Source: 55-13 sp037190145 (GTDB lineage Bacteria > Armatimonadota > Fimbriimonadia > Fimbriimonadales > Fimbriimonadaceae). From it: 64,000 nt of DNA. The position numbers and the translations under genes were made by a program. The stretch covers positions 474,710 through 538,709 of the forward strand of contig JBBCJU010000002.1 in NCBI GenBank assembly GCA_037190145.1, written 5' to 3'. Position 1 is the first letter of the stretch, and each line of letters opens with the position of its first letter. Positions 39,796 to 47,424 of the stretch are shown here, in pieces. Under the pieces are notes generated by a model that made no database searches, was not told where the DNA came from, and saw nothing but the letters and a program-made list of their open reading frames with translations.

Positions 39796-40518
39796 GTGGA
39801 AGAAATCTCAAGTAACGCAATTGTCCGCGGCGATCCAGCGGTGTTTGGTCGCAATGTTCGTGCTTTTCGCATCTTAAGAGGATGGGGAGTCCGGGAGCTT
39901 GCAGAGAAGTGTGGTGTGTCAACGAAAACCATTGTAAAAATTGAGCGTGGGGAAGGATGTACTAGCCGTACTGAGCAGAAAATCTCACTGGGGTTTGCTG
40001 TTTTTCTCGGTCGTCTATGGGACGAGAAGCTTCTTGCAGATGAAAGACAACGGCTCATTCCTCATGACTACGGTCGATGGTTTTTTGGAGATGTGGAAGA
40101 TGCGCGAGTGTTCTACGAACGGCATTCCCGTGGAACGGAGTCAATGGAGAGGTTCCGAAGCGATCCAGATGCGATTCAAGATGAAGCGGAAAGACATCGG
40201 ATTGGTATGGCTGGCTTTGCTAGTGTCTTTGTGAGAACACAAGGTGGTGGAATGCAGATGGGTTACTTTCAGTTTAACCAGTGCGAGGTCTATTCAAGAG
40301 ATGTAACCCCAAGTGACGGATTTAACAACCCCTACTTCATGATTTGTGAACGGGGAAGGCTACGCTTCGGTATTCGGGATCAGTACTACGAGCTTAAAGA
40401 TGGAGATTCTATGATTTTTGAAGCTGGAGATGATTACTGGATTGAACCTCTTGACGAGGCGCAACGCCCTAGTGTAGTTAGAATCGCTTGTCTGAAAATT
40501 CTGTCGCTCGATAGCTAA
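39796..40518 (+). CDS. XRE-family regulator with C-terminal cupin
   Basis: 240-residue cytoplasmic regulator. Residues about 15-70 form a helix-turn-helix (VRAFRILRGWGVRELAEKCG, then STKTIVKIERGEG). The C-terminal 90 residues look like a cupin barrel (MICERGRLRFGIRDQYYELK, DGDSMIFEAGDDYWIEPL), a ligand-sensing module in this regulator class. Start GTG 39796, without a strong Shine-Dalgarno. Divergent from the DUF1559 gene, its most likely target along with itself. Confidence 0.75.
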   Translation: MEEISSNAIVRGDPAVFGRNVRAFRILRGWGVRELAEKCGVSTKTIVKIERGEGCTSRTEQKISLGFAVFLGRLWDEKLLADERQRLIPHDYGRWFFGDVEDARVFYERHSRGTESMERFRSDPDAIQDEAERHRIGMAGFASVFVRTQGGGMQMGYFQFNQCEVYSRDVTPSDGFNNPYFMICERGRLRFGIRDQYYELKDGDSMIFEAGDDYWIEPLDEAQRPSVVRIACLKILSLDS

Positions 40519-40548
40519 GCTGCCTTGCCGAATACCGACAAGGCAGCT
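40518..40548. terminator. Bidirectional hairpin between convergent genes
   Basis: AGCTGCCTTG (40518-40527), loop of 11, CAAGGCAGCT (40539-40548), a perfect 10-bp stem starting in the stop codon of the XRE-cupin gene and ending seven bases before the end of the convergent peptidase gene. T runs are weak on both sides. Confidence 0.6.
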
Positions 40549-40554
40549 ACACAA

Positions 40555-42042
40555 CTAAAGTCCGTAAAGCTCTCGATACTTAGCGCCTAAGCCTTCCAGA
40601 TAGTCAGCTGCGTCCATAGGTTTGTTGGTGACTCTTTGAATCAGATCTTTTGGCGTGTGGCGTTGACCCTGTGAGTAAACCTTCAGCTGCAGCCATTGGA
40701 GAATGGGCTTGAAGTTGCCGCTTGCCATCAGCTCATCTGGGTTTGGAACATCTTGTTTCATTGCGTTCCAAATTTGATAGCTCAATAGATTGCCCATTGA
40801 GTAGGTTGGGAAGTAACCGATAAGTCCGCCGGACCAGTGCACATCCTGTAAGCAGCCTTCCGAATCAGTGGACGGCACGATCCCCAGATACTCTCGATAC
40901 TTCTCGTTCCATGCTTCGGCAAGGTCATTCACCGCTAGTGAACCTTCCAATAGTGCACACTCTAGTTCGAATCGAACCATGATGTGAAGATTGTAAGTGA
41001 GTTCGTCAGCCTCTACGCGAATAAAACTTGGCTTGACCTTGTTTGCAGCTTTTAGGAAAGTATCCAGAGGCTTATCATTCAGTTCTGGGAATGTCGACTG
41101 TAGTTTTGGATAGAAATGCTCCCAGAATGGTCGACTTCGGCCAACAATGTTCTCCCAAGTTCGAGATTGGCTCTCATGAACTCCTAAGGAGACACCCCCA
41201 CACAATGGAGTTCGATCAAAATGCTCTGGAGAACCTTGCTCGTACATTCCGTGTCCAGCTTCATGTAACGAACCAAAAATGGCGGAGCCAAGATAGTCTT
41301 TATAGCGAGTGGTGAGACGAACATCGTTCATCGAAAAGTTGGTGCAGAACGGGTGAGGAGCAACGTCCTGGCGTCCTGAGGTGAATTCAAAACCAATAGC
41401 CTGAACGAGTTCATCTGTAAACACGCGTTGTTTCGCTTCATCCCAGGTTCCGTAAAGCCAAGAATCGTCCACTTCAGGAAGCTCCTGAATCTGCTTGACG
41501 AGATCAACTTGAGGACCGCGAATCGCATCGAACATAGAGCGGACCTCACCTGCGGTGGCACCCTCCTCATATTGGTCGAGCAGTGCATCATAGATGTGTT
41601 CTTGATATCCAAGATATTCTGCTTCCTGTCGAGCGAGATCAAACATCTTCTCTAGGGTGGGAGCAAAGGAAGAGAAGGTGTTGTTGGCGCGTGCTTCCAC
41701 CCAAAGCTCGTGGGCATCGGAGCCGAGCTTCACTTTTTCAGCAACAAACGCCGACGGAAGCTTGGTCGCAAGGTCGAGGTTCCGGCTGGTAACCCGCACG
41801 ATTGCCGCATCATCAGAACCTGGCTCAGCTTCCTTGCGAGCCTCTTCAAGCAAAGTTCTTGTCTCATCGGCAGTAAAGAGTTCGTGGCGCATACGACTCA
41901 GCCGCCCTAGATGTTCGCCTCGGGCAGAAGCACCTTCTTTGGGCATGTAGGTCTGCTGGTCCCAATCCATAATTGCGGTTGCGGCATCCAGGGCATTTAC
42001 GTCCATCATGCGGTCGAGAAGGGCTTTGACGGCGGGTGACAT
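40555..42042 (-). CDS. Carboxypeptidase Taq (M32 metallopeptidase)
   Basis: Cytoplasmic zinc carboxypeptidase of 495 residues, normal for M32. The active site HEAGH (His260-Glu-Ala-Gly-His264) occurs in GSLHEAGHGMYEQG; other family segments are DWDQQTYMP, HPFCTNFSMNDVRLTTRY, ESQSRTWENIVGRS and VEADELTYNLHI. It releases C-terminal amino acids from peptides. Single gene between a cupin regulator and a DUF2089 gene. Confidence 0.93.
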   Translation of the reverse strand: MSPAVKALLDRMMDVNALDAATAIMDWDQQTYMPKEGASARGEHLGRLSRMRHELFTADETRTLLEEARKEAEPGSDDAAIVRVTSRNLDLATKLPSAFVAEKVKLGSDAHELWVEARANNTFSSFAPTLEKMFDLARQEAEYLGYQEHIYDALLDQYEEGATAGEVRSMFDAIRGPQVDLVKQIQELPEVDDSWLYGTWDEAKQRVFTDELVQAIGFEFTSGRQDVAPHPFCTNFSMNDVRLTTRYKDYLGSAIFGSLHEAGHGMYEQGSPEHFDRTPLCGGVSLGVHESQSRTWENIVGRSRPFWEHFYPKLQSTFPELNDKPLDTFLKAANKVKPSFIRVEADELTYNLHIMVRFELECALLEGSLAVNDLAEAWNEKYREYLGIVPSTDSEGCLQDVHWSGGLIGYFPTYSMGNLLSYQIWNAMKQDVPNPDELMASGNFKPILQWLQLKVYSQGQRHTPKDLIQRVTNKPMDAADYLEGLGAKYRELYGL

Positions 42043-42217
42043 AAAGGGATGTTACCGATAAGGATAACGTTATTGCAAGGCACGAGTTTGGTGTTTGTCG
42101 AAGAACGCTCCTGATTTCGTTTGCCCAAAATTTGCAAGGCGATTAGGTATGGATTTCGGATTGATTTAATTTATCCATATGGCCTACTTACATTAGAAAT
42201 TCTGATAGAGTAGTGGA

Positions 42218-42622
42218 ATGGGTGAGAAAAAGTTAAGAAAGGCGATAGTGGTAGATCCTGTTTCTGGGGGTGACCTATATATCTCTGAATTGGCGGGAGA
42301 TGAGTCGGGGATTGCTATACGTGGTCGATTTGAGATGCCTCGCTATGCGAAGTTGACGGAGGAGCAAGAACAGTTCTTAGAGACCTTCCTACGTTGTCGA
42401 GGGATGATCAACAGTGTGGAGAAAGAGCTAGGGATCAGCTATCCCACCGTAAAGTCTCGGCTAGAGTCGCTATTGTCAGCATTGGATTTAATGCCTGTGA
42501 AAGAAGAAACGGCTAAGAAGGATAAGTCGGCAGAAAAGAAAGTAAAGATTTTGGAGCAGCTAGAGAAGGGAGAGATTACGGCTGAACAAGCAAAGAGCAA
42601 GTTGAAGGGAGGAACTAAGTGA
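42218..42622 (+). CDS. DUF2089 family regulator-like protein
   Basis: 134 residues. The middle (LTEEQEQFLETFLRCRGMIN, then KELGISYPTVKSRLESLL) is a helix-turn-helix of the DUF2089 type, and the C terminus (KILEQLEKGEITAEQAKSKL) is a short helical SHOCT-like module. Probably a small DNA-binding regulator for the operon with the DUF4097 gene, which starts in its stop codon (GTGA overlap of four bases). GAGTAGTGGA precedes the ATG. Confidence 0.8.
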   Translation: MGEKKLRKAIVVDPVSGGDLYISELAGDESGIAIRGRFEMPRYAKLTEEQEQFLETFLRCRGMINSVEKELGISYPTVKSRLESLLSALDLMPVKEETAKKDKSAEKKVKILEQLEKGEITAEQAKSKLKGGTK

Positions 42623-43815
42623 AAGAGGAAGTAAAGCGAATTATCAAGATGGTGGAGGAAGGCAAGCTCAGCGCGGAGGACGCTGCCGAACTGATAGAGG
42701 CGTTTAGCGGCCCACAACCAAACGCGTCTGCAGAGGAGCCGAAGGTGGCAGAACCTCAGCAAACGGAGCAAGAGGAAGAGAAGAAGGATTTCTTCAAAAC
42801 CTTTACCGAGACTGTTGAGAAGATCGGACGAGATGCCTCTCAGTCGGTGAATTGGAAAGAGATTGCCGATCAAGCAAGGTCATCCGCAAAGCAAGGTTTT
42901 GAAGCTTTGAAGGATGCGGGAGAGAAAATCTCGAAAGGGAAGTTCGAATTCAATTTCTTCAATGCCCACGAGACTCGAAAGATCGAGATGCCCTTAGGTC
43001 TGGGTAGCGGTAAATCTCTACGGATTGAGAACCCCTGTGGAGATGTAAAGATCGTCGGTGGCTTCTCTGAAGGGCATGTAGTAGCCGTCGCAAAGGTGAA
43101 AGGGAGCAGTGTTGAAGATGCACGAGAAAAGGCTAATGGGTACACCTTGGTGGTTGAAGAGAGTGAGGAACTTGTCCTTATAAAACAACCCGATATGAGT
43201 GGTCTCTCGGTTGACCTAACTCTCCAAATTCCAGAAAAACGCTTTGTGGAGGTTCGAGCTAACGCTGGCGATGTTTCGGTTCTGGATACGAAGAGTGGAG
43301 TTCGGATCTCCAGCAAATCAGGCGACATACATTTGAGGCAACTAAATGGGACAGTTGAGGTCTCTGCTTATAGCGGCGACTTGAAGGTAGAAGATGTTAA
43401 GTCCCCCAATCTCACGATCGAGAGCAAGTCAGGAGATATTAGCCTGACTCGGATTGAGGGCAATATCAATGCTCGTACCGCGAGCGGAAACCTGAAGGTT
43501 CTGCAAAGCTCTGGAAAGACCATTGCCATTGAAGCGGTAAGCGGTGATGTCCATGTCGACCTGGACGCACCCGTGAGTGGGAGTCTGAACGTGAGGACGG
43601 TAAGCGGTGACTCGCTGGTCAGCATCATGGATGGAAGTGATTGTCGGGTATCGCTATCGACCCTGCGCGGCGAGGTTTCTAGTGCCGTTGCACTGGACGA
43701 TGAAGCCAAGAACGATCAGCGGATTACCGGAAGATTAGGGGAAGGCAAAGGCACTTTGGATGTCAGCGCAGTAACCGGTAATGTAACTCTAGAGCGTCAC
43801 GACAGTATTCGCTAG
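42619..43815 (+). CDS. DUF4097 beta-repeat protein with YvlB-like N terminus
   Basis: 398 residues. The N terminus (EVKRIIKMVEEGKLSAEDAAELIEAF) is the same kind of helical module as at the end of the upstream DUF2089 protein. Residues about 120-390 form a repetitive beta structure with recurring SGD and SGDI/V units (KSGDIHLRQ, YSGDLKVED, KSGDISLTR, VSGDVHVDL), a DUF4097 solenoid. Similar pairs belong to envelope-stress operons (yvlB of Bacillus). No signal peptide, so it is cytoplasmic as seen. Confidence 0.82.
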   Translation: MKEEVKRIIKMVEEGKLSAEDAAELIEAFSGPQPNASAEEPKVAEPQQTEQEEEKKDFFKTFTETVEKIGRDASQSVNWKEIADQARSSAKQGFEALKDAGEKISKGKFEFNFFNAHETRKIEMPLGLGSGKSLRIENPCGDVKIVGGFSEGHVVAVAKVKGSSVEDAREKANGYTLVVEESEELVLIKQPDMSGLSVDLTLQIPEKRFVEVRANAGDVSVLDTKSGVRISSKSGDIHLRQLNGTVEVSAYSGDLKVEDVKSPNLTIESKSGDISLTRIEGNINARTASGNLKVLQSSGKTIAIEAVSGDVHVDLDAPVSGSLNVRTVSGDSLVSIMDGSDCRVSLSTLRGEVSSAVALDDEAKNDQRITGRLGEGKGTLDVSAVTGNVTLERHDSIR

Positions 43816-43822
43816 GATGAAG

Positions 43823-43856
43823 GATAGCCGTAACCACTTTTATGGTTGCGGCTATC
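43823..43856. terminator. Bidirectional terminator
   Basis: GATAGCCGTAACC (43823-43835), loop ACTTTTAT, GGTTGCGGCTATC (43844-43856) with one G-U pair. It lies after the DUF4097 gene and overlaps the stop codon of the convergent zinc-ribbon gene. Confidence 0.75.
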
Positions 43857-44136
43857 TCATGTTTGCTACTGCGAACAAAAAAACAAAAGCTATGGCAAGC
43901 AAGATCACGTTGTAAGCGATGATCGCGTTGAGAACTCCCTTATTGGTTTTGCGGTTGAACTGAAACCTGCAAGCCTCACATTTCTGAAGATTCATCATCT
44001 TCGGGCCGACCAATCCACCCCACCACGTATACTTGACTTCACGAGTTTGATTGCCTTGGCATTTGGGGCAAATAGGCCCCTGTCCTTCTAGATGAGGGCG
44101 AGGATAATTCACAACGGGCGGCGGACTGGAAGCCAT
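43852..44136 (-). CDS. Small zinc-ribbon membrane protein
   Basis: 94 residues: Pro-rich start, a four-Cys zinc ribbon (CPKC near 23 and CEAC near 53) and one C-terminal membrane helix (IIAYNVILLAIAFVFLFAVA). Tail-anchored topology with the ribbon in the cytoplasm is likely. No known function. A 49-residue frame of unclear status follows upstream on the same strand. Confidence 0.7.
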   Translation of the reverse strand: MASSPPPVVNYPRPHLEGQGPICPKCQGNQTREVKYTWWGGLVGPKMMNLQKCEACRFQFNRKTNKGVLNAIIAYNVILLAIAFVFLFAVANMR

Positions 44137-44150
44137 GCCCCTAGGCTATC

Positions 44151-44300
44151 TCAAGGCTTGGGCTTTTTGACCAATTTCGCGGGAGAATTAACCCACTTAT
44201 TCATTCCTGGCCTGGTTAGGAATTGATAGGTTGTTCCGGCGGTAGAGAGTGCAACGACCGTTCTCGCGATTTTTTTAGCATTGGCTTTGGATGTGCCCAT
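44151..44300 (-). CDS. Possible 49-residue basic protein
   Basis: Frame starting MGTSKANAKKIARTVVALST and ending KLVKKPKP, with a composition (Lys, Ala, Thr, Val) that looks protein-like and in the only sizeable free space between two genes. There is no Shine-Dalgarno before the ATG at 44300. No family recognised. May be a real small gene or chance. Confidence 0.35.
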   Translation of the reverse strand: MGTSKANAKKIARTVVALSTAGTTYQFLTRPGMNKWVNSPAKLVKKPKP

Positions 44301-44359
44301 GCGATTAGTTTCAACAAATCAGGGCCAATACGAAAGACTTGGATTTATGTCCATAGAAT

Positions 44360-44968
44360 TTATGACTCGCTTCGTTCCCGCCAAAGGAAGTAAATAGGCA
44401 TGTCATCCAAACGCTTTTCATCCACCACGGTAAAACCGCACCGTCGGTAGATGTCCACGTTCTTCTCATCTTGGGTATCTAGTCCGATTCCACGATTTGC
44501 TGGATTCTCGTTGGCAAGCTGAAGGCAGTAGTCAATAAGGGCCTTGCCAACCCCTTTCCCTTGATAACTGGGATCAACGCCAATCATGTAAAGATAAGCG
44601 CTGGGCTGCGGGAGCTCAATAGAACTCACGGCATCGATGAAGCGTGGAAAGAATTCGAGGGCGCTTGGGCCAGCGGTGGATAAGAACTCCGTAAACCAGT
44701 CCCGAGGGGTTGGCCGGTTATCTGCCTCTGGAATGTGTAGATTGGCACCCGCAGCGATAACATTGCCATCTCGCATTACGGGAATCCTCATTCCCACTTC
44801 TTGACGAGCTTGCCCAGATCTCAGAACCATTTCATAGATCCAATCCTCCTGTTTCCCGGGAGAATCGCAAAAAGCGCGCTGCATGACCGGATAGCCGACA
44901 AAGGCTCGAGCGATGGCTCTGGCATAGCCTTCCAATGATTCGTCTGGACCTAATAGATCGACCTTCAC
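44360..44968 (-). CDS. GNAT-family N-acetyltransferase
   Basis: 202 residues. The acetyl-CoA binding segment is YLYMIGVDPSYQGKGVGKAL (Q-G-K-G-V-G loop), followed by NRGIGLDTQDEKNVDIYRRC and GFTVVDEKR, the C-terminal GNAT motif B. The N-terminal half is typical of the MarR-neighbour GNAT group with unknown acceptors. Single gene. Confidence 0.85.
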   Translation of the reverse strand: MKVDLLGPDESLEGYARAIARAFVGYPVMQRAFCDSPGKQEDWIYEMVLRSGQARQEVGMRIPVMRDGNVIAAGANLHIPEADNRPTPRDWFTEFLSTAGPSALEFFPRFIDAVSSIELPQPSAYLYMIGVDPSYQGKGVGKALIDYCLQLANENPANRGIGLDTQDEKNVDIYRRCGFTVVDEKRLDDMPIYFLWRERSES

Positions 44969-45011
44969 AGAGTGGAGGTTACTCCAAACAAGATGATAAT
45001 CAGATACAGAA

Positions 45012-45042
45012 ACACCCTGCCGAGCATTGCGCGACAGGGTGT
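45012..45042 (-). terminator. Terminator after the third PEP-CTERM gene
   Basis: ACACCCTG (45012-45019) and CAGGGTGT (45035-45042) form an 8-bp stem with a 15-base loop; on the minus strand it is followed by TTTCTG. It closes the PEP-CTERM gene ending at 45058. Confidence 0.65.
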
Positions 45043-45057
45043 CTTAGGTTTGAATCG

Positions 45058-45573
45058 TTAAGCTTTGCGTCGGCGTCGGATAAGAGCCGCTGCACCAAGT
45101 CCAAGTGCGGCCAAAGTGGCTGGCTCAGGGACCACGGTGACTCCAAACATTTCGTTATCAGATGCTACGGGAAAGTTGGGAATAGAAGCTGTAACGGTGA
45201 ATTCAGCCAGCCCATTCAGACCGCCACTGTTTAACCAGTAGAAGCCATTAGGCGTTGAGGAATTGACTTCTACGGTAAAGAGATCGCCAGTGTAATCCAT
45301 GCCCGGAGTGGCTGCTGTAACGTAGCTCACGAAACCAGCATCAAACACAGTACTCAAGGCGTCCGAAGTAGTTCCTGGGCTCTCAAGAATTGCAGTGCTA
45401 ATAGATGCTAATGGATTGAGAATATCAATTGTTCCTGAAAATGTCAGGAAGATAGAACCTGAAGTTGGCGGGGTTACAGTCTGGTAGGGATTATCAAGAT
45501 TGATATTCACGAAGCCGAAGGAGAGGCTGGATAAACCACCTAACACCGCAAAACATGCAAGTTTCTTCATCAT
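45058..45573 (-). CDS. PEP-CTERM sorting-signal protein, short
   Basis: 171-residue exported protein: signal peptide (MMKKLACFAVLGGLSSLSFG), a beta-rich domain (SGSIFLTFSGTIDI, SYVTAATPGMDYTGD) and the C-terminal sorting signal (VPEPAT, hydrophobic helix, LIRRRRKA). Start at ATG 45573 or 45570. No enzyme motif. Unlike the other two PEP-CTERM genes its upstream region has no TAATGG repeat; instead AGAGTCT and AGACTCT form an inverted repeat at 45618-45638. Confidence 0.82.
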   Translation of the reverse strand: MMKKLACFAVLGGLSSLSFGFVNINLDNPYQTVTPPTSGSIFLTFSGTIDILNPLASISTAILESPGTTSDALSTVFDAGFVSYVTAATPGMDYTGDLFTVEVNSSTPNGFYWLNSGGLNGLAEFTVTASIPNFPVASDNEMFGVTVVPEPATLAALGLGAAALIRRRRKA

Positions 45574-45617
45574 AGACACCAAAAGCAAAACGAATTCCTC
45601 TCTATTTTACCACTCGA

Positions 45618-45638
45618 AGAGTCTGAACATGAGACTCT
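45618..45638. promoter_or_regulatory. Inverted repeat upstream of the third PEP-CTERM gene
   Basis: AGAGTCT (45618-45624), seven bases, AGACTCT (45632-45638). On the minus strand a -10-like TAAAAT follows about 14 bases downstream, so an operator overlapping the -35 region is possible. Confidence 0.35.
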
Positions 45639-45713
45639 GAAAATTCCCAGTATATTTTTGGGGCAAGATGCTTAAATCTGACCCGATAATCTCCCCAATT
45701 TTTTAGGGCAACC

Positions 45714-46181
45714 CTAAAATTTCATTCGAATTCCGTTGCAGTGACCCTTCCATGTATCGGTCAGCTTGCCCTTTGGATCGTACATCTTTAAGGTAAGGCT
45801 GGATTTGTAGGTCTGGCCATTGTTGGCAAGGGTGATTTTTTCGTGAAGAATTCCTTTACCGGCAGGCATCCATCCTCCGCCTTCCGTGATCTCATCAAAC
45901 TTGGCGGGAGCCTTGGTGTTGTAGAAAACATACTTCGCCTCAAATCGATTGCTTGCGGTTTTCCGCCAAATTCCATAGGCTGGCGGCACTGGCGGAGCCC
46001 CGTCATAGTTCGAAGATTCGGTCATCGTGCCACCTTGATTGAAGACCATGAGAAACTCTAAATCTTTAACTTCCTTGAAGGCCCCTGTGGTGAATTGAAC
46101 CTTTGAGTTCCACGCGCCAACCAAGGTGGCCGGAGCCTTAGGGGCTACCGCAACAACTGCAAACAAAGCGAATGAGAGCAT
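45714..46181 (-). CDS. Exported small beta-barrel-like protein, unknown
   Basis: 155 residues with a hydrophobic signal-like start (MLSFALFAVVAVAPKAPA), then a pattern of alternating strands (LVGAWNSKVQF, LEFLMVFNQGGTMTESSNYD, YGIWRKTASNRFEAKYVFY, YKSSLTLKMYDPKGKLTDTW) like a lipocalin or DUF-type beta barrel. GAW near the mature N terminus and W later fit small calycins. No function can be given. Lies between two other secreted-protein genes on the same strand. Confidence 0.6.
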   Translation of the reverse strand: MLSFALFAVVAVAPKAPATLVGAWNSKVQFTTGAFKEVKDLEFLMVFNQGGTMTESSNYDGAPPVPPAYGIWRKTASNRFEAKYVFYNTKAPAKFDEITEGGGWMPAGKGILHEKITLANNGQTYKSSLTLKMYDPKGKLTDTWKGHCNGIRMKF

Positions 46182-46221
46182 GATCGCATAGACGAATTAG
46201 CCCTCATATTAGAAGCAGAGA

Positions 46222-46240
46222 CCCGCTATTTTCTAGCGGG
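46222..46240 (-). terminator. Hairpin at the end of the stalk-domain gene
   Basis: CCCGCTA (46222-46228), loop TTTTC, TAGCGGG (46234-46240). The stem includes the stop codon (46228-46226). On the minus strand it is followed by TCTCTGCTTCT, a weak T-rich tail. Confidence 0.5.
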
Positions 46241-46633
46241 ACGGAGGACCAGCCATCCTTCTTCTTGCGAAATGATGTATCCGCTTGCATCTGCGATGAA
46301 TTTGATTGGTACGTAGATGCGGTTCTTATGAACTACAGGCGCTTCTTCCATTCTCATCGGGCGTTCATTAACTTTTGCATCTCGACTTCTGAGTACAAAA
46401 TCGAACCTACGGCTATTAGCCCAAGCCGAGATGGTCTGTGTATCTGGAGTCCAACGCATGGTTCCTTGCAAAGCATCCATCATGCTCCGAATAGGAACCA
46501 TAGTGATCCCATTCACCTTGCGTGGGGCAGCATCAAATGAAACAATTTCATTGCCCACTTTCACTTTAATGTTCTGTGCAAAGCTCACCGATGCCAATGC
46601 CAAAACGCTGATCGAAAGCATAAACGTCCTCAT
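46226..46633 (-). CDS. Exported copper-amine-oxidase N-terminal (stalk) domain protein
   Basis: 135 residues. Start ATG 46633 has AAGGAG six bases upstream and gives a signal peptide (MRTFMLSISVLALASVSFAQ). The mature part is one stalk domain of the Cu_amine_oxidN1 family: VPIRSMMDALQGTMRWTPDT, VNERPMRMEEAPVVHKNRIY and VPIKFIADASGY. These domains are common in Firmicutes and Armatimonadota surface proteins; no enzyme activity is implied. Confidence 0.82.
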   Translation of the reverse strand: MRTFMLSISVLALASVSFAQNIKVKVGNEIVSFDAAPRKVNGITMVPIRSMMDALQGTMRWTPDTQTISAWANSRRFDFVLRSRDAKVNERPMRMEEAPVVHKNRIYVPIKFIADASGYIISQEEGWLVLRPARK

Positions 46634-46699
46634 ATCTTTTCTCCTTTCTATAGGACGCACATCTTGTTCAGATCGCCGAAAAGCCACAATGATCTACCT

Positions 46700-47320
46700 A
46701 TGTCTTCTGCGGCTTTAACAGAGTTGGTCATTGTTCGTCACGGTGAAACCCAAGGGAACGTAGAGCAAAGGTTGGTGAACCACTTGGATAGCCCGTTAAC
46801 TGAAAAAGGGCGATGGCAAGCTGAGCGTATTGCTCAACGAATGTCTCTAGAGCCTCCGCAGGTGATGTACTCCAGTAATCTTGGAAGAGCACTTGCAACT
46901 GCAGAGCCTATTGCCAAGGCATGTGGCATAGAAACAATCCCTTGTGACCAGCTACAGGAATACAACAACGGATTATTCGCTGGTCTTACTTGGAAAGAAG
47001 TGGAAGAGAAGTTTCCGGAAGCTCACCGACAGTATCGCGGTGGAGATATTGACTTTGCACCACCCTCTGGCGAATCGCGTCGTGAGTTTCACCAGAGGGT
47101 AGTGAGTCGTCTTACGGATATCCTTTCTGCGCATGCCGGAAGCAGAATCTTGGTGGTTGGGCATGGCGGCACAATGAGCGTTGCTTTTCGACACGCAATG
47201 GGATTTCCTCCCGGCCAAGCAAGTCCAGCTCGCCTTCCCAATGCCAGTCTCAATGTGTTCGAGATTGAGGATGAAAGGTGGGTGCTGCGTACCTGGGGTG
47301 ACACTAGTCACCTTCTCTAG
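46700..47320 (+). CDS. Histidine phosphatase (phosphoglycerate mutase family)
   Basis: 206 residues from ATG 46700. The catalytic motif VIVRHGETQGN has the phospho-acceptor His near the N terminus, with a second His in LVVGHGGTMSVAFRH. Glu in LQEYNNGLFAGLTWKE fits the cofactor-dependent phosphatase branch (CobC/GpmB-like) rather than glycolytic mutase. Substrate unknown. The frame extends upstream to 46664 but over the divergent promoter of the stalk gene. Confidence 0.82.
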   Translation: MSSAALTELVIVRHGETQGNVEQRLVNHLDSPLTEKGRWQAERIAQRMSLEPPQVMYSSNLGRALATAEPIAKACGIETIPCDQLQEYNNGLFAGLTWKEVEEKFPEAHRQYRGGDIDFAPPSGESRREFHQRVVSRLTDILSAHAGSRILVVGHGGTMSVAFRHAMGFPPGQASPARLPNASLNVFEIEDERWVLRTWGDTSHLL

Positions 47321-47424
47321 GTCATCTTCACTATTTGCATCAAAATTTGACACTGATGGTCAAAAACCTTAAAGATTTGGCCAAGTGCATTGGCGGAATT
47401 GAGACAAAGGCGCATAATGTCCTC

